Positions 43,509 to 54,876 of a stretch of DNA of 64,000 nucleotides are shown here, in pieces; position 1 is the first letter of the stretch, and the number at the start of each line of letters is the position of its first letter. The DNA is from Poa pratensis. Its lineage: Eukaryota > Streptophyta > Magnoliopsida > Poales > Poaceae. Location of the stretch: contig CAMZMU010000040.1 in NCBI GenBank assembly GCA_947311845.1, positions 66,335,564 through 66,399,563 on the forward strand, given 5' to 3'. Under the pieces are notes generated by a model. The model made no database searches, had not been told where the DNA came from, and worked only from the letters and a program-made list of their open reading frames with translations. The translations under genes and the position numbers were made by a program.

Positions 43509-46500
43509 TCAATAGGTGTTGATGAAGGGCATTGGAGACTTGGCTACACCATGAAGAATTAAGGGATCTTCATCAATTATATTTCCTCAAGCCAAGTCAA
43601 TTGTATTATAATGTCTCTATCTCATATCCAATATTCCTCCTTGCGGTAACTTGCTTTTAAACTATATATACATTGAAAGTTGCTTGCCCCTTTGCATGTG
43701 TTGGTTTTATTACTCTCATATGTTTGTATATGTTGTGCTCTCTACTTACTTATCTTGAGTAATCAAGTATATATGTGTATGTTGGTTTGCACACCATGTA
43801 CGTGTGAGTTTGTGTTGAGCCTCTATTGTATCTTGTTCGTATCTTAGTGGCCTCTTTTGAGAGATCAATGGACTATCCCATTTTGAGGGGAGTGATGTGC
43901 TTTGGCACTTCATAATCCTAGAAATGTGTATACATGAGGACTACCACTTAGTGTTGATATATCAAGATTATCTAATCTCTATGTGGTATGTCATATGCTC
44001 ATGAGAAATTCAATTTCTATAATGTTCATTAACTATAGCTAATTGGATTTTATTTGTCTCTTGTTGATAAGTATTGGATTATCACATTATGGGGGAGTAA
44101 TAAGCTATGTGCATATTACAAGCTTAGAAAATGTGAACATGTGAGATATTGCCACTTAGAATTTATATTGTAAATTATCGTGTTCCTATGAGGCGTGTTT
44201 CTCAAACAAGTTCCAATTTGCTAGAATGATTTTATTTGCTCCTCTCTTTTGGATCTTGTTTGTGAGAGATTTTCTTGGTAAGGTTTTCCTCAAATGTGTT
44301 CTTCTACATCTTTGGGAAACCGTTTGCTTCAAGGTATAATAATAATTGATTTGCATAATCATGTGAATAATTGAAGCTATCGAGAACATCTATCTAAGCA
44401 TTGCACTTCAATCGTATATTTTGCCATGTGCTTTTCCGTCATGAAGATGATCTTGAATATACTTGCAAACTACCACCAAGGAATAAATTCATATACTCAT
44501 TGTCCTTGACAAGTGACCTTCACATTTGTGGTGGAATTTGTAGATCGTCTTCGTATTGGTTTTTGTTTGGTGATTTAATTGAGGAGAGGCATTGATCTCA
44601 TTTGTGTGCATTTAGTATTCAAATGCAAAATTCTAGATAATGCACACATCTTGGGGGAGCTATTCTATATCTTTGAGAACACTCTCTTTACACTCTTATC
44701 ATAACATTTTTTTGTCCTTTTTGAGTGTGTTTTGATGGAAGACAAAATTCCTTTTTGGTACCTTGTGCCATTGTGAAAAGTGTGGAGGGTTTGGTTTTTG
44801 TTTTGTTGGAACCTTGCTCTCTTTTGGGAGTTTGCTATCTCATTCCTTCTTCTATATTTTATCTTCTTGAATGAGATAAGTGTTTGAGTTTGTGTATTTT
44901 GTTTCATCATGTTTGCTAAATGTTTTTGTTTATGTGTTAAACTTGTGGATCAATCTTTTGTTGGTTTGATTCTTTGATATATATAATTTGGACAACAAAT
45001 GTGTTTTGACACGCTATTTGTGTCATCTTGGATTTCTTAGTGTTTTGTCCAAATGAATCTTCTTTGGATCTTGGAAGTCTCGTGCGTGCATATTTATTAC
45101 ATGTATTTTATGGCTTGCTTGGTTTACTTGATCCAATATATTGGGTAGACTCCATCAAATCCTAAATAGCTAAGATGTGCATGAAATTCAAATTTATCTC
45201 TAAATATGCACATATTTATACAGAGTTTTCCCAATGTATTGTAGTTATTCTAACTACTTTGGACCCAATAAGTTTGGGGAAAAATGTACTTGAATGTTGT
45301 TTTAGGTACATTGGAGATGCAATGGATGCTTGTCTCAACTATATGGAAGGTGTCCTCACCATGTGTAAATTGGAGCCAAGCTAGGATGGTCAATGAACTC
45401 TTACCTACTACATCATACCAATGATATCTCGGTAACAAGTATTAACTTCATGCATACATGTATTGCTTTCAACCTTGTGTAGGTTGCATCATGGCATGAA
45501 TATCTTTATTTGCAAAATATTTTGGTTCTTTAAAAGGTTTTAAAGAAAAATCTTTATTGCAAATGTGGGAAATTTGAGATGATTGCATATCTTTGGGAGT
45601 AATCCTAAATATGTCAACTTCGCAATTTTATTGCATATCCTTTACTCATAATGCTCACATGTGCAATATTGATGAAGTTCCAAATTTATTCAACCTTTGT
45701 GATACTTGTTGCCTTCCTCAAGGCATCCCAACTATCTTTCGTTCCCTTATCGCTAGTTGTGTTTTTATTGAGGTTTGAGCGCTTGAAGTTCTTATTACAC
45801 AATGAGATATATCAAGGTTTGTGCTATATATATGCTTTTATGCAAAGATCTTATTGGTATAGTTTATGACTTCTCTCTTGAATATCATGGTTTCTCTTTT
45901 TAAAGTAACAATTTTGTGTGTGCATGTTTCTATGTGGATTCATAATCATGATGTTTTGTTCACTTAGAAACTTATACACATGAATGAGTTATTATCTCAC
46001 CTTGACATCCTTGTTCTTAGCCGACCATCTTTCTTATTTGTTTTTTTTTGTGGTTTCGGAAAGAATTTGTTTTATGAGTGCTTGTCTTACTTGATTGCAT
46101 CTTCGTGCACTCATGTTTTGTGAATATATTGTGGACCCAAGTTTGTCTTGATAAACTTACTGATCCTTATCTATATCGTGTCCAAAATATGTTCTTTGGA
46201 TCCTTATGGTTTCTTTGCTTCTTAAGTTGATGCCGCTCTCATATTTTCTTGTTGCAATTCTTGGATCCTCAATATGGTTTGAATTCCTCCATTTATTCGT
46301 CATTGGATAAGTGTATTTATTCCACTCATTTTATGAGATATGCACATCTTGGGGAGGAGCTCATACTATATTGGCTTTCTAGATTTTTTGTCCATTTCGT
46401 CAATTGTTGACAATGGGGGAGAAGTTTAGAGGGTTTAAGGGAAATGGTTTTATCCTTAAGGTTGGTTTGCTCTTAAGTGTTTGCCTTTCATGCATACCTA

Positions 46501-46824
46501 TCTTTGATTGATGTTTTGCATGGTTTAATATATAGTGTAAACTCCACGAAAGGTTAATCTTGATAATGTATGTAATGAAATTCAAGTTCATCACGCGTGC
46601 ATATATTGTGGGGAGTTTGCTCTATATATTATGGTTTTACTCATATCACCTTCTTTGGTAGTGGTTGATGTAAGTACAACTAGTTTTGGTATGGCCTAGT
46701 ATCTTCGTGATACTTGATCATATCAGATACAACCTCTTGTATACAATTTATTCTCGGATAAGTTGCATACTTGTTTTCAATATTCATTATATAAACCCTC
46801 TTGTTGAGATTGTCATCAATTACC
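43509..46824 (+). other. SIRE-F non-coding interior
   Basis: About 3.3 kb of AT-rich sequence without pol motifs or a long frame. GGGGGAG-type purine runs recur (about 44090, 44653, 46355, 46415) ahead of the true polypurine tract at 46825-46838. Confidence 0.7.
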
Positions 46825-46838
46825 AAAATGGGGGAGAT

Positions 46839-49655
46839 TGAAAGTGCATGGAGCCTCCATGTGTGGTTTTGGTAATTAATGGCAATCCCTATGGACTAAT
46901 GGTTTCAGTGAGTTATATTTGAAGGGCTTTTCCATAGGTAATGATAGGAAGTCCATGTGTTGGATTCAAGGTTGATGCCATGAAGATAACGATATAAGTT
47001 GAATATTGGCATCAAGATCATTGATACAAAGAGATGAAGTCCATGTGTTGGATTCAAGGTTGGATGCCATGAAGATAAAGATATAGGTTGAATATTGGCA
47101 TCAAGATCTTTGATATGAAGAGATGAAGATGATATGATCAATGAGAAGAATTGATGACGGAGTTAGTGTATGAAACTCAAAGGAAGACATGCTCTACTTT
47201 ATGTGTTAAGCCATAAAGGATCAAGATATTGAGTGTTTGATTTCAAGAGAAGAATTCAACATATATCTCTAAGTCGAAGTCATGATGGACTCATGTGTTG
47301 AGCCCTAGTTTACTAAGGCTTTGAGCATGCAAGCAAGTGAAGAATTTATTATGTATCTCAAGATATTGTGATAGAGCATGACGAAGATTAAGTGATGGTC
47401 AAAGTGGTGTTCAAGGTGTGATCCGAAGAATGGTCATGTGAGAGTTGAGCCTTTGGCGAAGTGTGTCTTGAGAAATGAAGATCGTGTGAGCATTCATTCT
47501 TACCTCCAAGAGATCATCATAATGAAGTCTAGAAGAAAATATACGAGGTTGATCAAGACAAAGTACAAAGATTGGATTCAAGTTAATCAACTCACAAAGC
47601 ATATATGGTGTACCAAGTGGGATCAAGTGATCTTGTGGTATGGTAAGCAATTGTCAATTGTGCTTTGTGAACTAACTCATGATATATGTGTTTGGTGTTT
47701 CTATATGTGGTTAGGTATCTTTCCATGAGCTTGCATCAAAAGGAAGATTTCGTGTAGCCCATGAGAGGATGACATCAAGTGTTGATCGTCATCAAGATTG
47801 AGAAGTGCAAGTTTTAAGATAAGCATCTCGAAGATCACATGCTTGAATCGTGCCGTCCATTTTGGTGTAATGGACATGTGAAGATATTTCGAAATGAGGC
47901 TTTCCCATAGTGGAGTATGGGGGAGCAATTTGCAAGTCTTCACCAAGCAAATGAAATCAAGAAAGATATTTCATCTTGAGACGGACATGATTATCATCAC
48001 CTAACTCAAGTGGAATGCGCAAGGCAAAGGTATAAACTTGATAGGTTTCTATTTTGCCGGTCTCAAGGTGGTTGTTCGGAGACCGGGTTATAGGTTTGAT
48101 AACCGTACTATCAAGGGGGTTCTCGGGTTAGTAACTTGTTCGCATTGTTCGTACAGAGCTCAAACCTTTGCATATTTGACATCATCTTTCTTGGTTCTTA
48201 TTTGTATTTTCTCTGGTTGAGGTGTTAGAACTTGTTGTCATCTTCATGACAAGCTTAAGTTTACCAAAAACGGATTTCGTATGAAAAACTTATTGCGTTT
48301 TTGGTGTTGGAGGTTTTACCGGTTCTTCATTCATAGAGAGGTTAAACCTTTCCCCTTTTGGTTCTATCCTCATTTGCTTTTATTTTGTGTTTCTCTGTAT
48401 GAGGATCTCGAGCTTGCTGTTTTCTTCAAAACAAGCCCAAGTTCATCGAAAACGGATTCCGCATGCAAAAGATATTGCGTTTTCTGTATGACTGATTTTC
48501 CTGTTTTTGGAATCTGGATTCAGATCCAGAATTTTCCGGGTCTAGTACTGGAATAATCCGGAATGAGTTACGGGTAGAAACCGGGCGATTCCAGGCGAGT
48601 CCAGTACCTATTTTTAAGCCTGGAATCAATTCCGGATCATTTCGGGTCTGGCATCGGAAAGTGCGAAAACTGTGTAACGGGAAGATTTCTTCTTTCCCTA
48701 TATGTAGGCCTTCTTCCCTAACGGTTTTCCTAGCTTTTTCACACTCTCTCACCTCCATTGTTGCACTTGGAAAAAGCTTACTCCCTCTAACTCCCTCCCA
48801 TGATTCTTGCTTGATTTTGAGGGAAAAGAGAGAGGAGATCTAGATCCACATCTCCACCAATCAAATCCCCCTCTAAGTGAGGGGAACCCTTTGGATTTAG
48901 ATCTTGGAGTCATTGGTTGACCTCCTCCATTATTCTTCCTCTTCTATTCCTCCCTAGCACTTGTTGCTTTGGTGGAATTTGAGAGAGAAGGATTTGAGCG
49001 CCTCTTATGTTCTTGCTTTGCATTTGTTCCATAGTTTGAGCTCTCCGGCTCGATTAGTTCGAGTGAGAGCCAGTGTGCTTGTTACTCTTGGAGGGTGACC
49101 TCCTAGACGGTTCGGTGGTTGTGACCGCGGTGACCTCTTCATGGAAGATTCTGAAGAGGCCCGGGTCTTCTCCTTCGTGGGGATTGTGAAGTGGTTGTGG
49201 AGCTTGCCATCTCCGGAGTGGAGGAAAAGCTAACCATAAGGAAAAGGCCCTTGCTTCGTGTGGGGTCTTGGAGAAGAAGGTGAGCCTTCGTGGCGTACGG
49301 GTGTCCTTCGTGGTATCCCGTACCTCTCCAACGGTGACTACCTTTCTTCGTGGAAGGGAACATCGGGATACATTTTCGTCTCCGCGTGACTCGGTTATTT
49401 CTATACCCGAGTTTATTTCTTTGTGATAGCCTTCGTGCTTGAAGTTATATATATCGTGTTTATCACTTGTGATATATCTCTTGTGCTCATCTTGTTTAGC
49501 TTAAGTTGTTGGTGCACTTAGAGCCTAGCATATTTAGGATTTGTGATTGAAAATTAAACTATAGTTTATTTCCGCATTCTTTCAAGCCAAATCCGTAATT
49601 GATTTTAAAAACGCATATTCACCCCCCCTCCTCTAGGAGACATCTCGATCTTTCA
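46839..49655 (+). repeat. SIRE-F 3' LTR, full length
   Basis: 2817 bp. It holds the extra about 585-bp block (about 48309-48893) absent from the 5' LTR. That block ends with a Pol II leader-like stretch (CTCTCACCTCCATTG), so it may include promoter sequence. It ends at CGATCTTTCA, followed by the duplicated CAAGG. Confidence 0.92.
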
Positions 49656-49660
49656 CAAGG

Positions 49661-50332
49661 TGAAGCCAAGAAGCATGTTGAGGCTCTCATGATTCAACTT
49701 GGTAAGGCCGAAGACCTACTTGAGGTCAAATGTCGAATTGAAAGAGAAGACTCTATCACTATAACATCTTTGAATGCTTCTCTTGAAGAAGAACAAGAAT
49801 ATAGGGGTACTCTTGAGGAGAGACTTGAGTCTCTTGATAGTACTAATGATGAAATAATTGCTAAAATTCTTAAGGAAAGAGACCATGCCATTGCCAAGTA
49901 TAAAGTGATTAAAAAGGAGAAAGCTGAATTTGTGGTTGCTAATGCTAGACTACATGGGGATATAGAGAAGGTTGACGAGGCTCACAAGGCCTTGGAAACG
50001 ACTCACTCTCTTCTAGTCAAGTCTCATGAGCAACTACAAACTCAACTTTCTAAATCTAACTCACCTAGACCTCTACTCCCTCTTATGATCATGCAAATGT
50101 TATTGAGGAAAATGCTAGGTTGAAGGTTGAGCTTGCCAAGGCCGCTAGTGCCAAGACCTCTATTCCCAAAGGTAAAGAAAAGGTTGTTGCTCATGTAGTT
50201 GAGCAAAAGCAACGCAAAGGGAAGGAGGGTCTTGGTTATGTAGCCAAGGCAATGAACAAGAAGAGCAACAACAAGGAGAACAAGGCCAAACCCGCACAAG
50301 CAAGACTTCCATTGCGGGTGGTGTGCCACTAG
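49661..50332 (+). pseudogene. SIRE-D gag, coiled-coil continuation
   Basis: It resumes the frame cut at FVTNLQG: EAKKHVEALMIQLGKAEDLLEVK, then a Glu/Lys/Leu-rich coiled coil to about 50120. A frameshift near 50115 leads to VELAKAASAKTSIPKGKEK and a Lys-rich tail. The region corresponds to the gag extension seen also in SIRE-F. Confidence 0.82.
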
Positions 50333-50539
50333 GGGCAAGACCACTCGTAGTGACTTTGCGGGGCATAATAACCCCAACTACATTCTTTATGTTGATTATT
50401 ATGGGGATGTTTATGCAAAATATGTTGGTCCTTATGATGGTTACATTGCTATTCTATTTGGGTTCCAAAGACCCTTGTTGCTAACAAAAGAGGACCCATT
50501 GAAAATGGGTACCTAAATCCAAGCAATGATTTCTTGTAG

Positions 50540-50690
50540 GACTATGCTTCCGGTGGGTCTAAATGGGTGGTTGATAGTGGATGCACTAGTCATATGACCG
50601 GAAGCAAGGAGATCATGACGGAGTTGGGACCAAATATAAATCACTCAACCGTCTCCTATGGTGATAAGTCAAAAGTGAGGTAAAGGCCTC
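50540..50690 (+). pseudogene. SIRE-D aspartic protease fragment
   Basis: KWVVDSGCTSHMTG contains the DSG catalytic motif (50573-50581) of copia protease. HSTVSYGDKSKVR follows, then a frame break at about 50680. Confidence 0.85.
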
Positions 50691-50785
50691 GGCAAGGTGG
50701 TAGTTGCAAAGGATATCACCCTTGTAAATGTCATGCTTGTCGAGTCCCTCGGTTACAATCTTATGTCGTTCGTGCACTTAATAAG

Positions 50786-51660
50786 ATGAACTTTGATGTC
50801 CATTTTACTATTGATATGGTGGTACTCTTGAGGAGCAAGACTCTAAAGGTCATGTTCGTTGGGTATGTTGAAAATGAGTTGTTTGTGGTGGACTTTTCGG
50901 GGTCAACCAACACTCAAGCAATATGCCTATTCGGAAAGGCCGACGTGGGGTGGTTGTGGCATCGCCGCTTGTCCCATGTCAATATGAGAACTTTGCAAAG
51001 TCTTCACAAGGGTGGCCACATTCTTGGACTAAAAGAGAATGTTTCTTTTTCTAGAGATCGTCTTTGTAGGGCTTGTGTTGAAGGAAAGATGCATGATTCT
51101 CCCCACTCAAGCAAGACCATCATCTCATCAAAGAGGATATTGGAACTTCTTCATGTTGATCTCTTTGGTGCCGTTCCTCAACCGAGTCTTGGTGGGAAGA
51201 AGTATTGTTTGGTGATTGTTGATGACTATTCAAGATTTACTTGGGTTTATTTCTTCAAGTCGAAGGATGAGACTCAACAAGCCGTCATCGACTTCTCCAA
51301 TGAAGTTCAACGTCAACACAATGTTCCCATATTGGCCATTAGAAGTGACAATGGCTCCGAGTTCAAGAACTACACCTAAATGAGTTTCTTAGTGAAGAGG
51401 GAATTCGTCATCAATATTCCGCTGCATATACCCCTCAACAAAATGGTGTAGCCGAGAGGAAGAACCGGACTCTTATGGATATGGCAAGGTCCATGTTGGC
51501 GGAGTTTAAGTCTCCTCTTACTTGTGGGCCGAGGCCATCTCCACGGCGTGTCACTCATCAAACCGGTTATTCTTTCGCGTTGGAAGAAAAGAAACTCCAT
51601 ATGAGATGCTTACCGGCAACAAGCCCAAATTTCCTACTACCGAGTGTTTGGTTGTAAGTG
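50786..51660 (+). pseudogene. SIRE-D integrase, frameshifted
   Basis: GAG-preintegrase HHCC part: LWHRRLSHVNMRTL and CRACVEGKM. Core: HVDLFGAVPQ (first Asp), RSDNGSEFKNY (second Asp, about 51345), then a one-base loss at 51376. After it QYSAAYTPQQNGVAERKNRTL supplies the Glu. Further indels follow. Confidence 0.9.
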
Positions 51661-53290
51661 TTTCTATAAGATCAAAGGTGTTGTTTATCTAAATTTGAAT
51701 CTAAAGCTTTAGAGGGTATTTTTGTTGGTTACGGTGCCGAATCTCACACTTATAGAGTCTACGACAAATCCTTAGGGAGAGTTGTGGAATCTTGTAGTGT
51801 GAGTTCGATGAGAATGACGGCTCCCAAGTGGCGCAATTTCATGTTTGTGATGTAGATAATGAGGAACCTCAAGATGCAATAAGAAGAATGGGCGTTGGTT
51901 TCTATCGCCCGTTGAGATTCATCTTGAGCCTCCTCAAGCAAGTCAAGCAAGTCCAAGCTCCACTCAAGTGGAGACACCATCATCACAAGTTGAACCGGCG
52001 CCTACCATGGAAGCAAATGATGCACCAACCCAAGAACAAGTTCAAGACCCTCCTCAAGTTGACCAAGTTGCTATGCAAGAACCAAGTCTCCTATTGTTGA
52101 TGCTAGCCAAGGTCAAGACAAGATCAACCCTCTCCTTCTATTGTTGAAGATGTGCATCAAGATGATCAAGGTCAACATTCCGGTCAAGACGGGGACTCAA
52201 ATGATCAAGATGATCAAGTGATACCTCCAAGATCAATAGAGATATCGAAACCCGTTAAAGCAAGAGTTAAGAGATTTGGAAATAAAGAGTCATAAGCTAG
52301 AAGCAATCATTGGTGACCTAAAAGGAAGGTTACCACAAGGGTCAATTGGCAAGCTTTAGTGAACATCAAGCACATATCTCCATGGTGGAACCAAAGAAAG
52401 TGTTTGAAGCTCTTGAAGATCCGGATTGGTTAGAAGCTATGCATAAGAGCTAAACAACTTCAAGCGCAACAAAGTGTGGAACTAGTTGAGAAGCCAAAGA
52501 TTGCCGCAATGTTATAGGCACAAAGTGGATATTCAAGAACAAGCAAGATGAACATGGAATGGTTGTGAGAACAAGGCAAGATTGGTTGCACAAGGGTACT
52601 CTCAAGTTGAAGGCATTGATTTTGGAGAGACTTATGCACCCGTGGCTCGCCTTGAGTCCATCGTATCCTTCTTGCATATGCATCACATCATAACTTTAAA
52701 TTGCAACAAATGGATGTGAAAAGTGTTTTCTTAATGGTCCTTTAAAGGAGTTGGTATATGTTAAGCAACCACCGGGTTTGAGGACCCAAACTTCCCTAAC
52801 CACATCTACAAGCTTGATAAGGCGCTCTATGGTCTCAAACAAGCACCTCGTGCTTGGTATGAGCACCTAAGAGAGCTATTGCTAGACCGTGGATTTGAAG
52901 TGGGGCAAATCGATCCCACCCTCTTTACCAAGAGGGTTAAAGGGGAGCTTTTCATATGCCAACTTTATGTGATGATATTATCTTTGGCTCATCTAACAAA
53001 GCTTTCAATGATGAATTTTCAAAGCTTATGACCGATAGGTTTGAGATGTCCATGATGGGAGAGTTGAAGTTCTTTCTTGGTTTTGAGATCAAGCAATTGA
53101 GTGAAGGGACTTTCATCTCTCAAGCCAAGTACACCCAAGACATGCTCAAGAGGTTCAATATGCAAATGCTAAAGAGAAGAGGTTTCCTATGGACACCAAA
53201 TGTCATCTTGAACTTAATCCAAAGGGTATTGATGTTGATCAAAAACTTTATCGCTCTATGATTGGTTCTTTGCTTTATTTTGTGCATCTA
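51661..53290 (+). pseudogene. SIRE-D linker and reverse transcriptase, frameshifted
   Basis: Recognisable pieces in different frames are [47 protein letters not shown], and DRFEMSMMGELKFFLGFEIKQ. The catalytic YVDD is destroyed by one missing G: QLYV then DDIIFGSSNK at about 52955. Many of the breaks look like single-base losses in two- or three-base runs. Confidence 0.88.
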
Positions 53291-53915
53291 GACCCGATAT
53301 TGTGTTGAGTGTAGGGGTGTGTGCAAGGTATCAAGCGGCTCCTAAAGAAAGCCACATGAAGGCGGTCAATAGAATCCTTCGATATTTGGTTTATACCCCA
53401 AGGTTTGGTTTGTGGTATCCTAAGGGCTCCAACTTCTCTCTTGCCGGGTACACGGACTCGGATTGGGCTGGTGATAAGGATGATAGGAAATCAACTTCCG
53501 GGGCATGCCAATTCCTTGGTAGGTCCTTGGTGAGTTGGTCTTCTAAGAAGCAAAATTGTATATCTCTCTCCACCGCCGAAGCGAGTATGTGGCAGCCGCT
53601 AGTGCTTGCACTCAATTGTTATGGATGAGGCAAACTTTAAAGGAATACGATGTCAATTGTGACAAAGTGCCTCTTTTGTGTGACAATGAAAGTGCTATCA
53701 AGATTGCTCACAACCCGGTGCAACACTCAAGACGAAGCATATTGAGATTCGCCATCATTTTATTCGGATCATGTTGCTCGTGGTGATATTGAGCTTGGCT
53801 ATATTCCAACCAAAGACCAACTTGCGATATTTTCACGAAGCCTCTTGATGAAGCAAGATTCACTTATTTGAGGCATGAGCTAAATATCGTGGATTCAAGG
53901 ATCTTGACTTGACTA
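53291..53915 (+). pseudogene. SIRE-D RNase H, frameshifted
   Basis: AVNRILRYLVYTPRFGLWYP, YTDSDWAGDKDDRKSTSG and SWSSKKQNCISLSTAEA, then after a missing base YVAAASACTQLLWM and LLCDNESAIKIAHNPVQHS. Later pieces (HHFIR, GDIELGYIPTKDQ, FTKPLDEARF) appear in changing frames to the end near 53915. Confidence 0.9.
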
Positions 53916-54404
53916 TCTTGCATACACACATATTTCTTGACTATCTATTTGGTTTAGGTGTAGGCATGGACATAGGGGGAGTGCGGTCCTAATCCATTGG
54001 ACTATCCCTCCCCCCATTATGCCGATATTAATAACTCATTTGCATCTCTATGTTCATTTGTTGAATTGTGAGCTTAAATGACGAGTTGTGGCCGTGAACC
54101 CAAGATACATCTTCGCGGTGTCACACCACACACTCATACATGGTGGCCTCTTCTTTATGAAGAGTTGGTTCTTATTTGAGATTTTATTGCATACTTATTG
54201 TTTTTACCCTCTTTCTAATCACATCCAATGTTGCTTATTTGGGGAGTTTGGATTTTCTCCATTGGAAGTGTGAAGAAATCATCATGTTTGCATCTCCCCG
54301 TGTCACTTCACCTTGCTCCATGGTCATTCTTGAAGATTGTATTTAGCAGAGATGTCCAGCAGAAATTCAGGAAAAGTTTTAGGCTAAAATTCAAGGTTGC
54401 AGAA

Positions 54405-54600
54405 AAGGAGGCCGGCCAGGCCGGCCTGGCCGTCTACGGAGGCCGGCTGGCTCGGGCGCTTGCCCGGCCTTGCCTCACCCGAGGCCGGGGCTGGGGCCAG
54501 GCTCGAGGCCGGCTGCGTCGGGCGCCTGCCCGGCCTCCACCACACAACGAGGCCGGCCTGGCCGGCTCCGAGGCCGGGCTGTCGGGCCAAGTTAACAGGG
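54405..54600 (+). repeat. GGCCGG-rich array before the SIRE-D 3' ORF
   Basis: Repeated GAGGCCGGCC, GGCCGGGC and CTGGCCGG words, all of the same type as in the SIRE-D 3' LTR (57120-57300 and 57381-57420). It lies 280-470 bp upstream of the ATG of the envelope-position ORF. Confidence 0.8.
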
Positions 54601-54876
54601 GGAGGGGGGTCGGGCCGAACCGTTCTCCACCTCTTCTTCCTCCCTCCCCACGTCCTCCAACTCCATTAGAGCTCCCCCGTGCTCCTCCTCCATCGCCCCC
54701 TCCATTGGAGCCGCTCCCTCACCCCCTACACCCTCATATCTAAAGGGGCCCCTCCAGATCTTCCTTCCCATCCAAGAAATTTCTCCATTGCTGAAGGTTT
54801 GGGGGAGTTCCCCTCCGTTGTTGGTGTTCTTGCGGTGCTCTCAAGATTGGATTTCCTCGGTGAAGCTCGAGCAAGG

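Larger units (their letters stand above)
36501..49655 (+). mobile_element. SIRE-F: gag-only copia element inserted in SIRE-D gag
   Basis: LTRs are 36501-38732 (2232 bp) and 46839-49655 (2817 bp), starting TGAAAGTGCATGG and ending CGATCTTTCA. The perfect target duplication CAAGG lies at 36496-36500 and 49656-49660. The primer site TGGTATCAGAGC is at 38735, and a polypurine tract precedes 46839. About nine differences occur in the first 640 bp of the LTR pair by eye, so insertion was fairly recent. The interior codes only for a large gag (interrupted by CACTA-G) followed by about 3.3 kb without pol, so it depends on an autonomous SIRE-like partner. Confidence 0.94.
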
